Position numbers and translations under genes: made by a program. 64,000 nucleotides of DNA from Lysobacterales bacterium. GTDB lineage: Bacteria; Pseudomonadota; Gammaproteobacteria; Xanthomonadales; Xanthomonadaceae. The stretch covers positions 534,518-598,517 of the forward strand of contig JAFLDZ010000001.1 in the NCBI GenBank assembly GCA_017302135.1, given 5' to 3'. Below, piece after piece: positions 27,149 to 36,846 of this stretch. Below the pieces are notes generated by a model. The model searched no databases, was not told where the DNA came from, and saw only the letters and a program-made list of their open reading frames with translations. Positions within the stretch are counted from its first letter, which is position 1, and every line of letters begins with the position of its first letter.

Positions 27149-28497
27149 TCCGTCCAATGATCCGTCACACGATCCGTTCGTTCCGCTGCGTCATCGCCGC
27201 CGCATTGTTTGCCGGCAGCTTCTCCGCCTTCGCTCAACAGCCGTCTGCGCCGCAATCGCTCGATAGGATCGCCGCAGTGGTCGATGAAGACATCATCCTG
27301 CAGAGCGAGCTGGATCGCGCCATCGCGAACATCCGCAGCCAGTACACCGGCCGTGAAGCGCAGTTGCCGCCGGGCGACGTCCTGCAGCGCCAGGTGCTGG
27401 AACGTCTGATCCTGATCCGCCTCCAGAGCGCACGCGCCGCCAGTACCGGCATGCGCATCAGCGATGAGGAAGTGAACGATGCGGTCAACAACATCGCCAC
27501 CCAGAACAAGATCACCATCGACCAGTTGCGGCAGCAATTGGCCAAGGATGGCTTGAACTACAGCGACTTCCGCAATTCGTTGCGCGACGAAATCGTCATC
27601 CAGCGCCTGCGCCAGCGCTTCGCCCAGGGCCGGATCAACGTCAGCGACGCAGAAGTCGACGTGGCGCTGGCCGCGCAGGCCGGTGGCAACACCCAATATC
27701 GCCTCGCCCACATCCTGGTCGCACTGCCCGAAGGCGCCACCGCCGAACAGATCGGTACCGGCCAGAAAAAGATCGAAGGCATCAAAGGCCTGCTCGACCG
27801 CGGCGAGATGGAATTCAGCGCCGCTGCGGTGCGTTACTCCGACAGCCCCAACGCGCTGGAAGGCGGCGACCTCGGCTGGCGCGCGCTCGATCAGATCCCG
27901 ACCAGTTTCTCCGGCACGATCCGCACCATGCAGATCGGTCAGATCATCGGCCCGATCCGTGGCCCCAGCGGCTTCCAGTTGCTCAAGCTGGAAGAAACCC
28001 GCAATGCCCAGGCTGGCGACGCGAAGATGGTGACCCAGTATCAGGCGCGCCACATCCTGATCCGCTCCGAAGAGGGCAAGGACGACGCAGCAGCCAAAGC
28101 CAAGCTCGAAACCCTGCGCGCGCGGATCACGGGCGGCGCGGATTTCGCGGAGCTCGCCGGCAAGAACTCCGAAGATACCGTGAGCAAGGCCCGTGGCGGC
28201 GATCTTGGCTGGTTCGCACAGGACGACTACGGTACCGATTTCGGCGCCCAGATCGCCTCGCTCGGCGATGGCCAGGTCTCGGCGCCGTTCAAGACCCAGG
28301 CCGGCTGGCACATCATGGAGCGCATCGGCACTCGCCAAGTCAACGCGACCGACGAAAACCGCCGCAGCCAGATCCGCGAGAGCATCGGCCAGCGCAAGCT
28401 GGAAGACGAATGGAACCGGTTCCTGCGCGAAATGCGCGGCGAAGCCTTCATCGATATCCGCGTCGGCACACCTGCGGCCGGCCCCGGCGCTGGCTGA
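27145..28497 (+). CDS. surA: Periplasmic chaperone/peptidyl-prolyl isomerase SurA
   Basis: SurA escorts outer-membrane proteins, including LptD, across the periplasm. The 450 residues begin with a signal peptide ending about AFA. A SurA N-terminal chaperone domain follows (LDRIAAVVDEDIILQSELDR). Two parvulin domains come next, the first with YRLAHILVALPEGA...GGDLGW and the second with YQARHILIRSEEGK...GGDLGWF. It is coupled to lptD by an ATGA overlap and followed after 7 bp by pdxA, giving the conserved lptD-surA-pdxA-rsmA-apaG-apaH operon. Confidence 0.95.
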   Translation: MIRPMIRHTIRSFRCVIAAALFAGSFSAFAQQPSAPQSLDRIAAVVDEDIILQSELDRAIANIRSQYTGREAQLPPGDVLQRQVLERLILIRLQSARAASTGMRISDEEVNDAVNNIATQNKITIDQLRQQLAKDGLNYSDFRNSLRDEIVIQRLRQRFAQGRINVSDAEVDVALAAQAGGNTQYRLAHILVALPEGATAEQIGTGQKKIEGIKGLLDRGEMEFSAAAVRYSDSPNALEGGDLGWRALDQIPTSFSGTIRTMQIGQIIGPIRGPSGFQLLKLEETRNAQAGDAKMVTQYQARHILIRSEEGKDDAAAKAKLETLRARITGGADFAELAGKNSEDTVSKARGGDLGWFAQDDYGTDFGAQIASLGDGQVSAPFKTQAGWHIMERIGTRQVNATDENRRSQIRESIGQRKLEDEWNRFLREMRGEAFIDIRVGTPAAGPGAG

Positions 28498-28504
28498 GCC
28501 CGCG

Positions 28505-29500
28505 ATGCCCAGACGCCCCCGTCTCGCGCTGGTCCCGGGCGAGCCGGCCGGCATCGGTCCCGAGCTGGTCGTCCGCGCCGCACAGCGCGACTGGGATGCG
28601 CAACTGGTCTGCTACGGCGACCACGACACGCTCATGCGCGCAGCGGACGCCATCGGCCTGCCGCTGCGGCTGATCTCTCCCAACGACTCCAGCGCAGTCG
28701 GCCCCGGCCGGCTCGCTCACGTCGAAATTCCGACGATCCTCGCCACCCGTTTCGGCCATCCCGAGCCGCGCAATGCGCGCACGACCATCGGTGCGATCGA
28801 AACCGCCGCCGGCGCCTGCCTGCAAGGCCTGTGCGACGGACTGGTCACCGGTCCGGTGAACAAGGCCGCGATCAACGACGGGGGCATTCCCTACACCGGC
28901 ACCACCGAACTGTTGGCCGCGCAGGCACGCTGCGACGTGGTGATGATGCTGGCCAACGACATCGTCCGCGTCGCGCTCGCGACCACCCACCTGCCATTGC
29001 GCGCAGTGGCCGACGCGATCACCGTCGATGGACTCGAATCCACGCTGCGCATCGTCCTCCGCGCATTGCGCGACGATTTCGGTATCGACGCGCCGCGCAT
29101 CGCAGTCCTCGGCCTGAACCCGCATGCGGGCGAAGACGGTCATCTCGGCCATGAAGAACGCGACCTGATCATTCCGCTGCTCGACCGCCTGCGCGGCGAG
29201 GGCTGGAACCTGATCGGGCCGCTGCCGGCCGATACTGCTTTTCTCGCCGCGAAACTCCCCGACTACGACGCGGTGCTCGCGATGTATCACGACCAGGGGC
29301 TGCCGGTGCTGAAATACAGCGATTTCGCGCATGCGGTGAACATCACCCTCGGCCTGCCCTATCCCCGGGTTGCGGTCGATCACGGCACCGCGCTCGAACT
29401 CGCGGGCCGAGGCATCGCCGATCCGTCGAGTCTGTTCGCCGCGATCGAGACCTGCACCCGGCTCGCGCGCGCGCGCATCGCACGGACGAACGCCGCATGA
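28505..29500 (+). CDS. pdxA: 4-hydroxythreonine-4-phosphate dehydrogenase
   Basis: PdxA oxidises 4-phosphohydroxy-L-threonine in the DXP-dependent route to pyridoxal phosphate. The 331 residues start PRLALVPGEPAGIGPEL (family signature). The metal-binding histidines lie in TTHLPLRAV, GLNPHAGEDGHLG and MYHDQGLPVLKY; VTGPVNKAAINDGG is the phosphate loop. It is co-transcribed with surA (7 bp before) and coupled to rsmA by an ATGA overlap. Confidence 0.95.
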   Translation: MPRRPRLALVPGEPAGIGPELVVRAAQRDWDAQLVCYGDHDTLMRAADAIGLPLRLISPNDSSAVGPGRLAHVEIPTILATRFGHPEPRNARTTIGAIETAAGACLQGLCDGLVTGPVNKAAINDGGIPYTGTTELLAAQARCDVVMMLANDIVRVALATTHLPLRAVADAITVDGLESTLRIVLRALRDDFGIDAPRIAVLGLNPHAGEDGHLGHEERDLIIPLLDRLRGEGWNLIGPLPADTAFLAAKLPDYDAVLAMYHDQGLPVLKYSDFAHAVNITLGLPYPRVAVDHGTALELAGRGIADPSSLFAAIETCTRLARARIARTNAA

Positions 29501-30345
29501 GCCGCGAAGACGCCAGCCACCGGGCCACGTTCGGCAAGCCGGCGAAGAAATCGCTCGGTCAGCACTTCCTGCACGAACGCGGAGTCGTCGACAAACTCGT
29601 GCTCGCGATCGACCCGCGTCCCGGCGACCGCATCGTCGAGATCGGCCCGGGCCAGGGCGCACTGACGTTTCCGCTGCTCGATCGTCATGGCGCGTTGACC
29701 GCGATCGAATTCGACCGCGATCTGCTCGAACCGCTCGCCGCCGCAGCCAAGGCGCACGGCGAACTCACGCTGATCCACGCCGATGTGATGAACATCGACT
29801 TCAGCGCGCTGGCCGGCGACTCGCCGACGGATGACGGACGCATCCGTCTGGTCGGCAACCTGCCCTACAACCTGTCGTCGCCGATCCTGTTCCACGCGCT
29901 CGACCACGCCGCAGCGGTGCGCGACATGCACTTCATGCTGCAGAAGGAAGTGGTCGACCGCATGGCCGCCGGCCCGGGCAGCAAGGTGTACGGCCGGCTC
30001 AGCGTGATGCTGCAGGCGTATTGCACGGTGACCGCACTGTTCAAGGTGCTGCCGGGCGCGTTCCGGCCACCGCCGAAAGTCGACTCCGCCGTGGTCCGGC
30101 TGGTGCCGCGCCCGCCCGAGGAGATCGGCATCGACGACCCGCGCCGCTTCGCGGACGTCGTGCGCGCTGCCTTCGGCCAGCGCCGCAAGACGCTGCGCAA
30201 TGCCTTGGGCAACGTCTGCACCACGGAGCAGATCGTCGCCGCCGGCATCGACCCGCAGCGCCGCGCCGAGCAGCTCGACGTCGCCGATTTCGTACGCCTC
30301 GCCAATCTCGCCGCCGCACCGGAAAATGCGGAGAGCGTCGCGTAA
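29497..30345 (+). CDS. rsmA: 16S rRNA dimethyladenosine transferase
   Basis: RsmA (KsgA) dimethylates A1518 and A1519 of 16S rRNA as a late 30S maturation step. The 282 residues show KKSLGQHFLHERGVVDKL, SAM motif I IVEIGPGQGALTFPLL, motif IV LVGNLPYNLSSPILFHAL and the C-terminal RRKTLRNALG helix. The start at 29497 is set by the ATGA overlap with pdxA. Residues are complete and length normal, so it should be active. Confidence 0.96.
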   Translation: MSREDASHRATFGKPAKKSLGQHFLHERGVVDKLVLAIDPRPGDRIVEIGPGQGALTFPLLDRHGALTAIEFDRDLLEPLAAAAKAHGELTLIHADVMNIDFSALAGDSPTDDGRIRLVGNLPYNLSSPILFHALDHAAAVRDMHFMLQKEVVDRMAAGPGSKVYGRLSVMLQAYCTVTALFKVLPGAFRPPPKVDSAVVRLVPRPPEEIGIDDPRRFADVVRAAFGQRRKTLRNALGNVCTTEQIVAAGIDPQRRAEQLDVADFVRLANLAAAPENAESVA

Positions 30346-30383
30346 TGGCTCGCAAATTCGCGCTTACGCACTAAACTGTCGCC

Positions 30384-30767
30384 ATGGACGACACCCCCGA
30401 ACACACCATCGCGATCGACATCGCCACACGCTATCTCGACGAGCAGTCCAAGCCGGACGAGGAGCTGTACTACTTCGCGTACACCATCGGCATCCGCAAC
30501 ACCGGCCGCGTGCCGGCGCAGCTGATCAGCCGACGCTGGTTGATCATCGATGCCATCGGTTTCCCGCGCGAAGTGGTCGGCGATGGCGTGGTCGGCGAAC
30601 AGCCGGTACTGCGTCCCGGCGAGCGCTTCGAATACACGTCCAGTACGTTCTTCAAAACGCCTTACGGCACGATGGAAGGCGCCTATGTGATGCGCGCCAA
30701 CGACGGCGCCGAATTCGAAGCGCCGATTCCGCAATTCGTGCTGTGCATTCCGCGGATGCTGCATTGA
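30384..30767 (+). CDS. apaG: ApaG (Co2+/Mg2+ efflux-associated protein)
   Basis: This 127-residue fibronectin-like ApaG protein shows YFAYTIGIRNTG, LISRRWLIIDA, VVGEQPVLRPGERFEYTS and a C-terminal GTMEGAYVMRA, all family landmarks. The biochemical role remains unsettled; it has been linked to cobalt resistance and to nucleotide alarmone metabolism by its conserved position next to apaH. It lies 38 bp after rsmA and 48 bp before apaH in the same operon. Confidence 0.95.
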   Translation: MDDTPEHTIAIDIATRYLDEQSKPDEELYYFAYTIGIRNTGRVPAQLISRRWLIIDAIGFPREVVGDGVVGEQPVLRPGERFEYTSSTFFKTPYGTMEGAYVMRANDGAEFEAPIPQFVLCIPRMLH

Positions 30768-30815
30768 TCACGCATCGCGCCGCTGTTTACGTCGCCCTCA
30801 CGGAGCGTCGCTGAC

Positions 30816-31658
30816 ATGGCGGTGTGGGCGATCGGCGACCTGCAGGGCTGCTATGGCCCGACCCAGCGCCTGCTGGAAAAGATCCGCTTCGACCCGGCGC
30901 AGGACCAACTGTGGTTCTGCGGCGATCTGGTCAACCGCGGCGGCGAATCGCTGGAAACCCTGCGGTTGGTGCATTCGCTGCGAGAGCAGAGCATCGTCGT
31001 ACTGGGCAATCACGATCTGTCGCTGCTGGCGATCTCCGAGCGCACGGTCGACGACCAGCGCAGGGTCAACCAGGATCTACAGCGCATCCTGTTCGCGGAC
31101 GACCGCGATACCTTGATCGACTGGTTGCGGCTGCGTCCGCTGCAGCACAGCGACCGCGCGCTCGGCTGGATGATGATCCACGCCGGCTTGTCGCCGAAGT
31201 GGACCACGACGCACGCCGAGAAGCATGCGCGCGAAGTCGAGCACAGACTGCACGGCGACGGCCGCCGCAAACTGCTGCGCAACATGTACGGCGACTTCCC
31301 CGCATGGACGCCGGCGCTGCGCGGCATCGAGCGCGAGCGCGCGATCATCAACATCTTCACCCGGATGCGCTATTGCTCCACGCGCGGGCGCATCGCCTTC
31401 AACGAGAAAGGCGCGCCGGGCACGCAGGTACCCGGGCTGTATCCGTGGTACGCCGTGCCGGGTCGCGCCGAACGCGACCTGAAAATCGTCTGCGGCCACT
31501 GGTCCACGCTCGGCCTGTTCATCGGTCACGGCGTGCATGCGATCGATACCGGCGCGGTCTGGGGCGGCAAGCTCACCGCACTGCAGCTCGACACCGACGA
31601 ACTGCGGCTCGTGCAGGTGCCCGGTCGCGAGGTCGCCGTCCCGGGTCCGCAGGACTGA
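30816..31658 (+). CDS. apaH: Symmetrical bis(5'-nucleosyl)-tetraphosphatase
   Basis: ApaH hydrolyses Ap4A to two ADP and removes Np4 caps from RNA. The 280-residue metallophosphatase has WAIGDLQGCY (GDxQG metal site), FCGDLVNRG (GDxVNRG), VLGNHDLSLLA (GNHD) and IHAGLSPKW. CGHWSTLGLF provides the C-terminal metal His. The start at 30816 is preceded by GGAG. The stop overlaps the next start by one base (TGATG). Confidence 0.96.
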   Translation: MAVWAIGDLQGCYGPTQRLLEKIRFDPAQDQLWFCGDLVNRGGESLETLRLVHSLREQSIVVLGNHDLSLLAISERTVDDQRRVNQDLQRILFADDRDTLIDWLRLRPLQHSDRALGWMMIHAGLSPKWTTTHAEKHAREVEHRLHGDGRRKLLRNMYGDFPAWTPALRGIERERAIINIFTRMRYCSTRGRIAFNEKGAPGTQVPGLYPWYAVPGRAERDLKIVCGHWSTLGLFIGHGVHAIDTGAVWGGKLTALQLDTDELRLVQVPGREVAVPGPQD

Positions 31659-32317
31659 TGTCCGTCGCCGCCCGCCTGCTTGGATGGCAGGCGCTCGTGC
31701 TGTCGTGCGCGCTGCTGCTGAGCGCCTGCACCGATTCGACCGCGCAGACCGCGCATCAGCGCGGTTCTGCCGAAGCCCGTGCGACCCATCCCGCCACACC
31801 TCGCGGAGTCGCGCTGGTCATCGCTGCGCGCAGGCAGATCGGCGTCACCGTCAGCTACGATCCTGCCTACACGCGCATCCCCTACCCCGGCGGCGATGTG
31901 CCCGAATCGCGCGGCGTCTGCACCGACGTGGTGATCCGCGCATTGCGCACCCAGCGCATCGACCTGCAGCAACGCGTGCACGAAGACATGCGCGCGCACT
32001 TCGCGATGTATCCGCAAAAATGGGGGCTGCGCGGGCCCGACAGCAATATCGATCACCGTCGCGTGCCGAATCTGCAGACCTGGTTCGCGCGACAAGGCTG
32101 GTCGTTGCCGATCACTTCACGCGCTGCCGATTACCGCGCAGGCGATCTCGTGACCTGGATGCTACCGGGCAATCTGCCGCATATCGGCATCATCAGCGAC
32201 CGCAAGACAATGTTGGGCGCCACGCCGCTGATCATCCACAACATCGGCCGCGGCACCCGCGAGGAGGACATCCTCTTCGATTACAACATCACCGGGCATT
32301 ACCGGCCGAAGCCGTAG
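31658..32317 (+). CDS. DUF1287 lipoprotein
   Basis: This 219-residue predicted lipoprotein (signal peptide with LLLSAC, Cys near 26) belongs to the DUF1287/YiiX-like group. Typical features are RRQIGVTVSYDPAYTRIPYPGGDVP, RGVCTDVVIRALR (a cysteine with the look of a papain-like nucleophile) and NLPHIGIISD with a histidine further on. These Cys/His positions suggest an NlpC/P60-like fold, possibly acting on peptidoglycan, but no activity is established. It is translationally linked to apaH by TGATG. Confidence 0.8.
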   Translation: MSVAARLLGWQALVLSCALLLSACTDSTAQTAHQRGSAEARATHPATPRGVALVIAARRQIGVTVSYDPAYTRIPYPGGDVPESRGVCTDVVIRALRTQRIDLQQRVHEDMRAHFAMYPQKWGLRGPDSNIDHRRVPNLQTWFARQGWSLPITSRAADYRAGDLVTWMLPGNLPHIGIISDRKTMLGATPLIIHNIGRGTREEDILFDYNITGHYRPKP

Positions 32318-32439
32318 GGCGGGCCCTGGCCCGCCATTGCCATCCATACGATCGCATCTCGCGATGATCGAAGCGGTTTCGATCATTGCCCGCAGCAACC
32401 GGATGCGTCGCAGCGGCGGGCCAGGGCCCGCCCTACGGC
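32311..32439. repeat. REP pair, GTAGGGCGGGCC family
   Basis: GCCGTAGGGCGGGCCCTGGC (from 32311) faces its reverse complement (GGGCCCGCCCTACGGC, ending 32439). The cores GGCGGGCC-CT-GGCCCGCC (32318-32335) and GGCGGGCC-AG-GGCCCGCC (32415-32432) are hairpins. It sits between two convergent genes and probably terminates both. The core recurs at 45190-45207 and 45426-45443. Confidence 0.85.
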
Positions 32440-32445
32440 TTGAAT

Positions 32446-32946
32446 TCAAACCCGCGCGTAATCCACGAACTCGAACGCGAACGCATGCCTGACGTCGGCA
32501 ACATGCGGTTCACTCGCCACCACGCGCCACTGCGCGGCATCGATCGCCGGAAAAAACGCATCGCAGCCATCGACGGCCGTATCGACATGGGTCAGATGCA
32601 GATGCGTCGCCATCGGCAACGTGAGCGCATACAGTTCGCCGCCGCCGATCACGCACAGTGTTTCGGCACCCTCCGCTGCGATCAGCGCCAAGGCGGCGTC
32701 GACCGACGCCACCGCTTCCATGCCGTCGAACGGCACCGCACCTTTGCGCGTGAGTACCAGATTGCGCCGCTTCGGCAATGCCCGTCCCAGCGACTCGGCG
32801 GTCTTGCGCCCCATCAGCACCGGCTTGCCCAGCGTCAAGGCCTTGAAGCGCTTGAGATCGTCCGGCAGATGCCAAGGCAAGGCGTTATCGCGGCCAATGG
32901 CGTTGTTGCGGTCGAGCGCGGCGATCAGCACGACCGCGATACTCAC
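32446..32946 (-). CDS. folA: Dihydrofolate reductase
   Basis: DHFR regenerates tetrahydrofolate with NADPH after thymidylate synthesis. The 166 residues from GTG 32946 show [20 protein letters not shown] (active-site acidic residue in LPDD), [26 protein letters not shown] and HLTHVDT. The GTG start overlaps the thyA stop (GTGA), so the two folate genes are coupled. This fits their shared cycle: ThyA makes dihydrofolate, FolA reduces it. Confidence 0.95.
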   Translation of the reverse strand: MSIAVVLIAALDRNNAIGRDNALPWHLPDDLKRFKALTLGKPVLMGRKTAESLGRALPKRRNLVLTRKGAVPFDGMEAVASVDAALALIAAEGAETLCVIGGGELYALTLPMATHLHLTHVDTAVDGCDAFFPAIDAAQWRVVASEPHVADVRHAFAFEFVDYARV

Positions 32947-33737
32947 ACCGCCACCGGCGCCTTGATCGCAGGGTGCGGGTCGTAGCCTTCGATGGCGATG
33001 TCGTCGTAGGCGAAGCCGAAGATATCCGTCACCTCGGGATTCAGCCGCAGCGTCGGCAGCGCGCGCGGTTCGCGCGAGAGCTGCTCGCGGGCCTGATCGT
33101 AGTGGTTCGAATACAGATGCGCGTCGCCGAGGGTGTGCACGAAATCGCCGACGCCCAGTCCGCAGACCTGCGCGACCATGTGCGTGAGCAGCGCGTAGCT
33201 GGCGATATTGAACGGCACGCCCAGAAAGATATCGCCACTGCGCTGATACAGCTGGCAGCTGAGCTTGTCGTCGGCGACGTAGAACTGGAACATCGTGTGA
33301 CACGGCATCAGCGCCATCTTCGGCAGATCGGCGACGTTCCAGGCATTGACGATCAGGCGACGCGAGTCGGGATTACGCTTGATCTCATCCACGACCCAAC
33401 GGATCTGGTCGATCTCGCCGCCATCGGCCGTCGCCCAGCGCCGCCACTGCTTGCCGTAGACCGGGCCGAGTTCGCCGTGCTCGTCGGCCCATTCGTCCCA
33501 GATGCTGACTTTGTTGTCTTTGAGATAAGCGGTATTGGTTTCGCCTTTCAGGAACCACAGCAATTCATGCACGATCGAACGCAGATGGCATTTCTTGGTG
33601 GTGACCAGCGGGAACCCTGCGTTCAGATCGAACCGCAGCTGCCAGCCGAACACACTGCGCGTGCCGGTGCCGGTGCGATCGGCTTTTTCGGTGCCGTGTT
33701 CGAGCACGTGCCGCAACAGATCGAGATAGGCCTTCAT
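32943..33737 (-). CDS. thyA: Thymidylate synthase
   Basis: ThyA methylates dUMP to dTMP using methylene-THF. It has 264 residues, the same length as E. coli ThyA. Visible: [19 protein letters not shown], the catalytic cysteine in [30 protein letters not shown], and HLYSNHYDQ. The order lgt-thyA-folA is conserved in gammaproteobacteria; thyA follows lgt by 10 bp. Confidence 0.97.
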   Translation of the reverse strand: MKAYLDLLRHVLEHGTEKADRTGTGTRSVFGWQLRFDLNAGFPLVTTKKCHLRSIVHELLWFLKGETNTAYLKDNKVSIWDEWADEHGELGPVYGKQWRRWATADGGEIDQIRWVVDEIKRNPDSRRLIVNAWNVADLPKMALMPCHTMFQFYVADDKLSCQLYQRSGDIFLGVPFNIASYALLTHMVAQVCGLGVGDFVHTLGDAHLYSNHYDQAREQLSREPRALPTLRLNPEVTDIFGFAYDDIAIEGYDPHPAIKAPVAV

Positions 33738-33747
33738 GCCGTGCGCC

Positions 33748-34623
33748 TCACGCTGCGTCGGTGGTCGGCTGCGGCTGCAATGTCGGCGATTTGCGCGACA
33801 GGAACAGCAGCACCAGTCCCAGCGCGATCAGCGGCGTGCTCAAGACCTGGCCCATGGTCAACCAGTCGAAGGCGAGATAACCGATCTGGTCGTCCGGCAG
33901 GCGCACGAATTCGACCAGGAACCGGAAACAACCGTACAGCAGCGCGAACAGACCGGCGACGGCATAGCGCGGACGCGGATTGCGCGAGAACCACCACACC
34001 GCGCAGAACAGCACCACGCCTTCGAGCGTGAACTGATACAACTGCGAAGGATGGCGCGCGAACTGGTCGAGCATGCCGCTGGCGTGCATGCGTTCGAGTT
34101 CGGCACTGCCCAGTCCGTGCAGATCATCGGCGTGCGGAAAGATCACGCCCCAGCCGCCCCCGGTGTATTTGCCCCAGAGTTCGCCGTTGATGAAGTTGCC
34201 GAGGCGGCCGAAACCGAGGCCCGGGGCCACCAGCGGCGCGACGAAATCGACGATGTCGAAGAAGTTCATGCTGTGCTTGCGCGCCCACCACAGCGACGCG
34301 ACGAGCACCCCGACCAATCCGCCATGGAAACTCATGCCGCCCTGCCAGATCTTGAAGATCTGGGCCGGGTCGGCGATGTAGGAATCGAGGTCGTAGATCA
34401 GGATGTAGCCGATGCGCGCGCCGAAGATCACGCCGAGCATGCTGTAGAACAGCAGGTCGCTGTAGGCCTGCTCACCGATACCCGGCAGACGGCCGGCGCG
34501 GACACGGCTGCGGCCGAGGAACCAGGCCACGGTGAAGCCGAGCAGATACATCAACCCGTACCAATGGACCTTCAGGGAGCCGAGTTCGATCAGAACCGGG
34601 TTGATCTGGTGCAGAAAAGTCAT
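33748..34623 (-). CDS. lgt: Prolipoprotein diacylglyceryl transferase
   Basis: Lgt transfers diacylglycerol to the lipobox cysteine of prolipoproteins, the first step for the several lipoproteins in this window. The 291-residue inner-membrane protein has about seven spans and the Lgt signature [20 protein letters not shown] (catalytic His region), RHPSQLYQ and the N-terminal [11 protein letters not shown] are also present. It heads the lgt-thyA-folA transcript. Confidence 0.96.
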   Translation of the reverse strand: MTFLHQINPVLIELGSLKVHWYGLMYLLGFTVAWFLGRSRVRAGRLPGIGEQAYSDLLFYSMLGVIFGARIGYILIYDLDSYIADPAQIFKIWQGGMSFHGGLVGVLVASLWWARKHSMNFFDIVDFVAPLVAPGLGFGRLGNFINGELWGKYTGGGWGVIFPHADDLHGLGSAELERMHASGMLDQFARHPSQLYQFTLEGVVLFCAVWWFSRNPRPRYAVAGLFALLYGCFRFLVEFVRLPDDQIGYLAFDWLTMGQVLSTPLIALGLVLLFLSRKSPTLQPQPTTDAA

Positions 34624-34685
34624 CGGCAGGCGAGGCGTGACGGACGAAGCGCGTATTGTGCCGGAGCCGACGCCAACGCGGCGCT

Positions 34686-35189
34686 TCAGTCGAGGATCTG
34701 CGGCCGGTCGGTCAGCTCGTTGCGGTCTTCGCGGCCATCGATGACGGGAAAGTGTTCAGCCAACAGATCGCCCGCAGCCGCGACGCCCTGCAGCACCGCA
34801 TCCTCGGCATCGCCCGCGCGCAGGCGTTCTTCCATCAGCAGACAGACACCACGCCACTGTTCGGCGCTGACCCGGCCGTCGAGGCCGCGGTCGGCGAGGA
34901 TTTCGATCCGCCGGTCGGCGAGCAGCAAATGGATCAGGATGCCGTTGTTTTCGACCGTGTCCCACACGTTCAGGGCCGCGAACGCGGTGGTCGCACGGTC
35001 GCGCGCGGTCTCGCCGCGCCACAGCGCGCCGGTGTCGAGCGCGGACTCCACCGCGAAGCAGACCTCACCGCGATGCCGGACCTCATCGCGGGCGACGGCC
35101 TCAGCGATCCGCGACAGACTGGCCTCCGGGAACAACCGGCGGGCCGAAGGCGCGATCATGTGTCGAAACCAGCGCATGATCATCGGCAT
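34686..35189 (-). CDS. TPM-domain protein (second of a pair)
   Basis: This 167-residue protein has no signal peptide. The TPM fold is seen in [48 protein letters not shown] and a late helix [20 protein letters not shown] domains occur in envelope proteins linked to photosystem repair in plants and, in bacteria, travel with LemA; function is unknown. Its ATG overlaps the stop of the upstream TPM gene (TGATG), and the pair follows lemA. One of several in-frame ATGs (35189, 35183, 35177) could be used; the overlap favours 35189. Confidence 0.78.
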   Translation of the reverse strand: MPMIMRWFRHMIAPSARRLFPEASLSRIAEAVARDEVRHRGEVCFAVESALDTGALWRGETARDRATTAFAALNVWDTVENNGILIHLLLADRRIEILADRGLDGRVSAEQWRGVCLLMEERLRAGDAEDAVLQGVAAAGDLLAEHFPVIDGREDRNELTDRPQILD

Positions 35190-36124
35190 CACCAGCGTCC
35201 GGAGGCGCCGCCGCCCCCGCTGCGACCGCCACCGCCGGACCAGCCGCTGGAACTCGAACGGGAGCTGGAACTGGAGCTCGAACTGCTTGGCCAACTGCTG
35301 CCGGAGCTGCTCGGCCAGGAACTGCGTCCCGACGGCCCGGATGCGCCCAGATTGCCCCAGCCGCCGTGCTTGACGTAGCGCCCCACGGACGCGATCGAAC
35401 CGATCACCGCGCCAACCAGCGCAGCCGCCAGCACCAGCCACCAGGGCGCCGAATACAGCAAAGCGGCCGTCCCGCTGACGGCGGCGCCCAGCAACATCCG
35501 CAGCGGCAACGGCAGGCGGCCGAACAGGTTGCGGCTGAAGATCGCGACGATGAACGCGAAGAACATGGCGCCGAACCCATCGGACAGACCGCCGCCATTG
35601 TTTCCGGCCAGCGGCGCCATCGGTGCGGGCAGCGCTTCGCCTTCGATCAGGCGCACCAACTGCGCGCTGGCATCGCCGATACCGCCCGCGAAATCGCCGG
35701 CGCGGAATCTCGGCACCAGATATTCCTGGATGACGCGACCGGCGGTGATATCGGGAATCGCGCCTTCGAGGCCATAACCCGCCTGGATGCGCACCTCGCG
35801 ATCGTCCTTGGCGACCAGCAGCAGCACGCTGTCGTCGACATTGCTGCGTCCGAGCTTCCATTCGTCGAATACCCGCTGCGCGTACTGCTCGATCGCTTCG
35901 GGCTGCGTGGTCGGCACGATCAGGATCTGCAACTGACTGCCCTTGCGCTGCTGCAGCGCCACCGCCTGTTGTTCAAACTGCGCGATCTCACCGGCGCTCA
36001 AGGTTCCGGTGGTGTCGACCACCGGCGAGGTGAGCGGTGGAATCGGCGCCAGCGACTGCGCGAACGCAGTCACAGCAAGCATCAGCAGGCCTGCAGGCAG
36101 CCACACGCGGAGTGCGCGGATCAT
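35189..36124 (-). CDS. YgcG-type TPM-domain membrane protein with Ser/Gly-rich tail
   Basis: The 311 residues carry a signal peptide (about 1-22), a periplasmic TPM domain (VVDTTGTLSAGEIAQFEQQA; VLLLVAKDDREVRIQAGYGL; ITAGRVIQEYLVPRFRAGDF) and hydrophobic segments around 200-250. The C-terminal low-complexity tail is serine-rich, then Gly-rich (WSGGGGRSGGGGASGRW). This is the normal YgcG architecture; function unknown. AGGAG is upstream of the ATG. It sits between lemA and a second TPM gene, a common trio. Confidence 0.85.
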   Translation of the reverse strand: MIRALRVWLPAGLLMLAVTAFAQSLAPIPPLTSPVVDTTGTLSAGEIAQFEQQAVALQQRKGSQLQILIVPTTQPEAIEQYAQRVFDEWKLGRSNVDDSVLLLVAKDDREVRIQAGYGLEGAIPDITAGRVIQEYLVPRFRAGDFAGGIGDASAQLVRLIEGEALPAPMAPLAGNNGGGLSDGFGAMFFAFIVAIFSRNLFGRLPLPLRMLLGAAVSGTAALLYSAPWWLVLAAALVGAVIGSIASVGRYVKHGGWGNLGASGPSGRSSWPSSSGSSWPSSSSSSSSSRSSSSGWSGGGGRSGGGGASGRW

Positions 36125-36149
36125 GGCATCGCTCCTGCGGACGTGCGGT

Positions 36150-36749
36150 TCAACCGCCCGGCGGCTTGGACTGCGCCGGTTGGCTGAAATCGATGCTCGG
36201 CGCATCCTGGATCTCGCGCTCGTTCTCGACCGTGAAACTCGGCTTCTCTTTGTAGCCGAACATCATCGCGGTGAGATTCCCGGGAAACTCGCGCACCTGG
36301 ACGTTGTAGTCGCGCACCGACTGGATGTAGCGCTCGCGCTCGACCGTGATGCGGTTTTCGGTGCCTTCCAGCTGCGTCTGCAGATTGAGGAAGGCCTGGT
36401 CGGATTTCAGGTTCGGATAATTCTCGGTGATCACCAGCAGCCGCGACAGCGCGCTGGACAGCTCGCCCTGCGCCTGCTGGAACTTCTGCAGCGATGCGGC
36501 GTCATCCGGATTCACCTGCACCTGGCCGACCTTGGCGCGCGCTTCGGTCACGCCGATCAGTATTTTCTCTTCCTGCTGCGCGTAGCCCTTCACGGTGGCG
36601 ACCAGACCCGGAATGAGATCGGCACGGCGCTTGTAGACGTTCAGCACCTGTGCCCAAGAGGCTTTGACCGCCTCGTCCTTGCGCTGGATCTCGTTGTAAC
36701 CGCAACCGGACAGCATCGCGGCGAGGATCAGCAGAACGAATACACGCAT
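36150..36749 (-). CDS. LemA family lipoprotein
   Basis: The 199 residues start at ATG 36749 (GGAG 7 bp before) with a short signal and lipobox LSGCGYNEIQ. The LemA core follows: DEAVKASWAQVLNVYKRRAD, LIPGLVATVKGYA, and C-terminal YNVQVREFPGNLTAMMFGYK. LemA proteins are helical membrane-anchored proteins of unknown role and are typically encoded beside TPM proteins, as here (25 bp to the YgcG-type gene). Confidence 0.9.
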   Translation of the reverse strand: MRVFVLLILAAMLSGCGYNEIQRKDEAVKASWAQVLNVYKRRADLIPGLVATVKGYAQQEEKILIGVTEARAKVGQVQVNPDDAASLQKFQQAQGELSSALSRLLVITENYPNLKSDQAFLNLQTQLEGTENRITVERERYIQSVRDYNVQVREFPGNLTAMMFGYKEKPSFTVENEREIQDAPSIDFSQPAQSKPPGG

Positions 36750-36846
36750 GGCGGCACTCCAGTGGAGATCATTGCGCGCATTGCACCACCCGCGACCCTG
36801 CGGCGCAATCACCTGCGGCGTAATCATGCGCGATCGGGCGCCGGGC

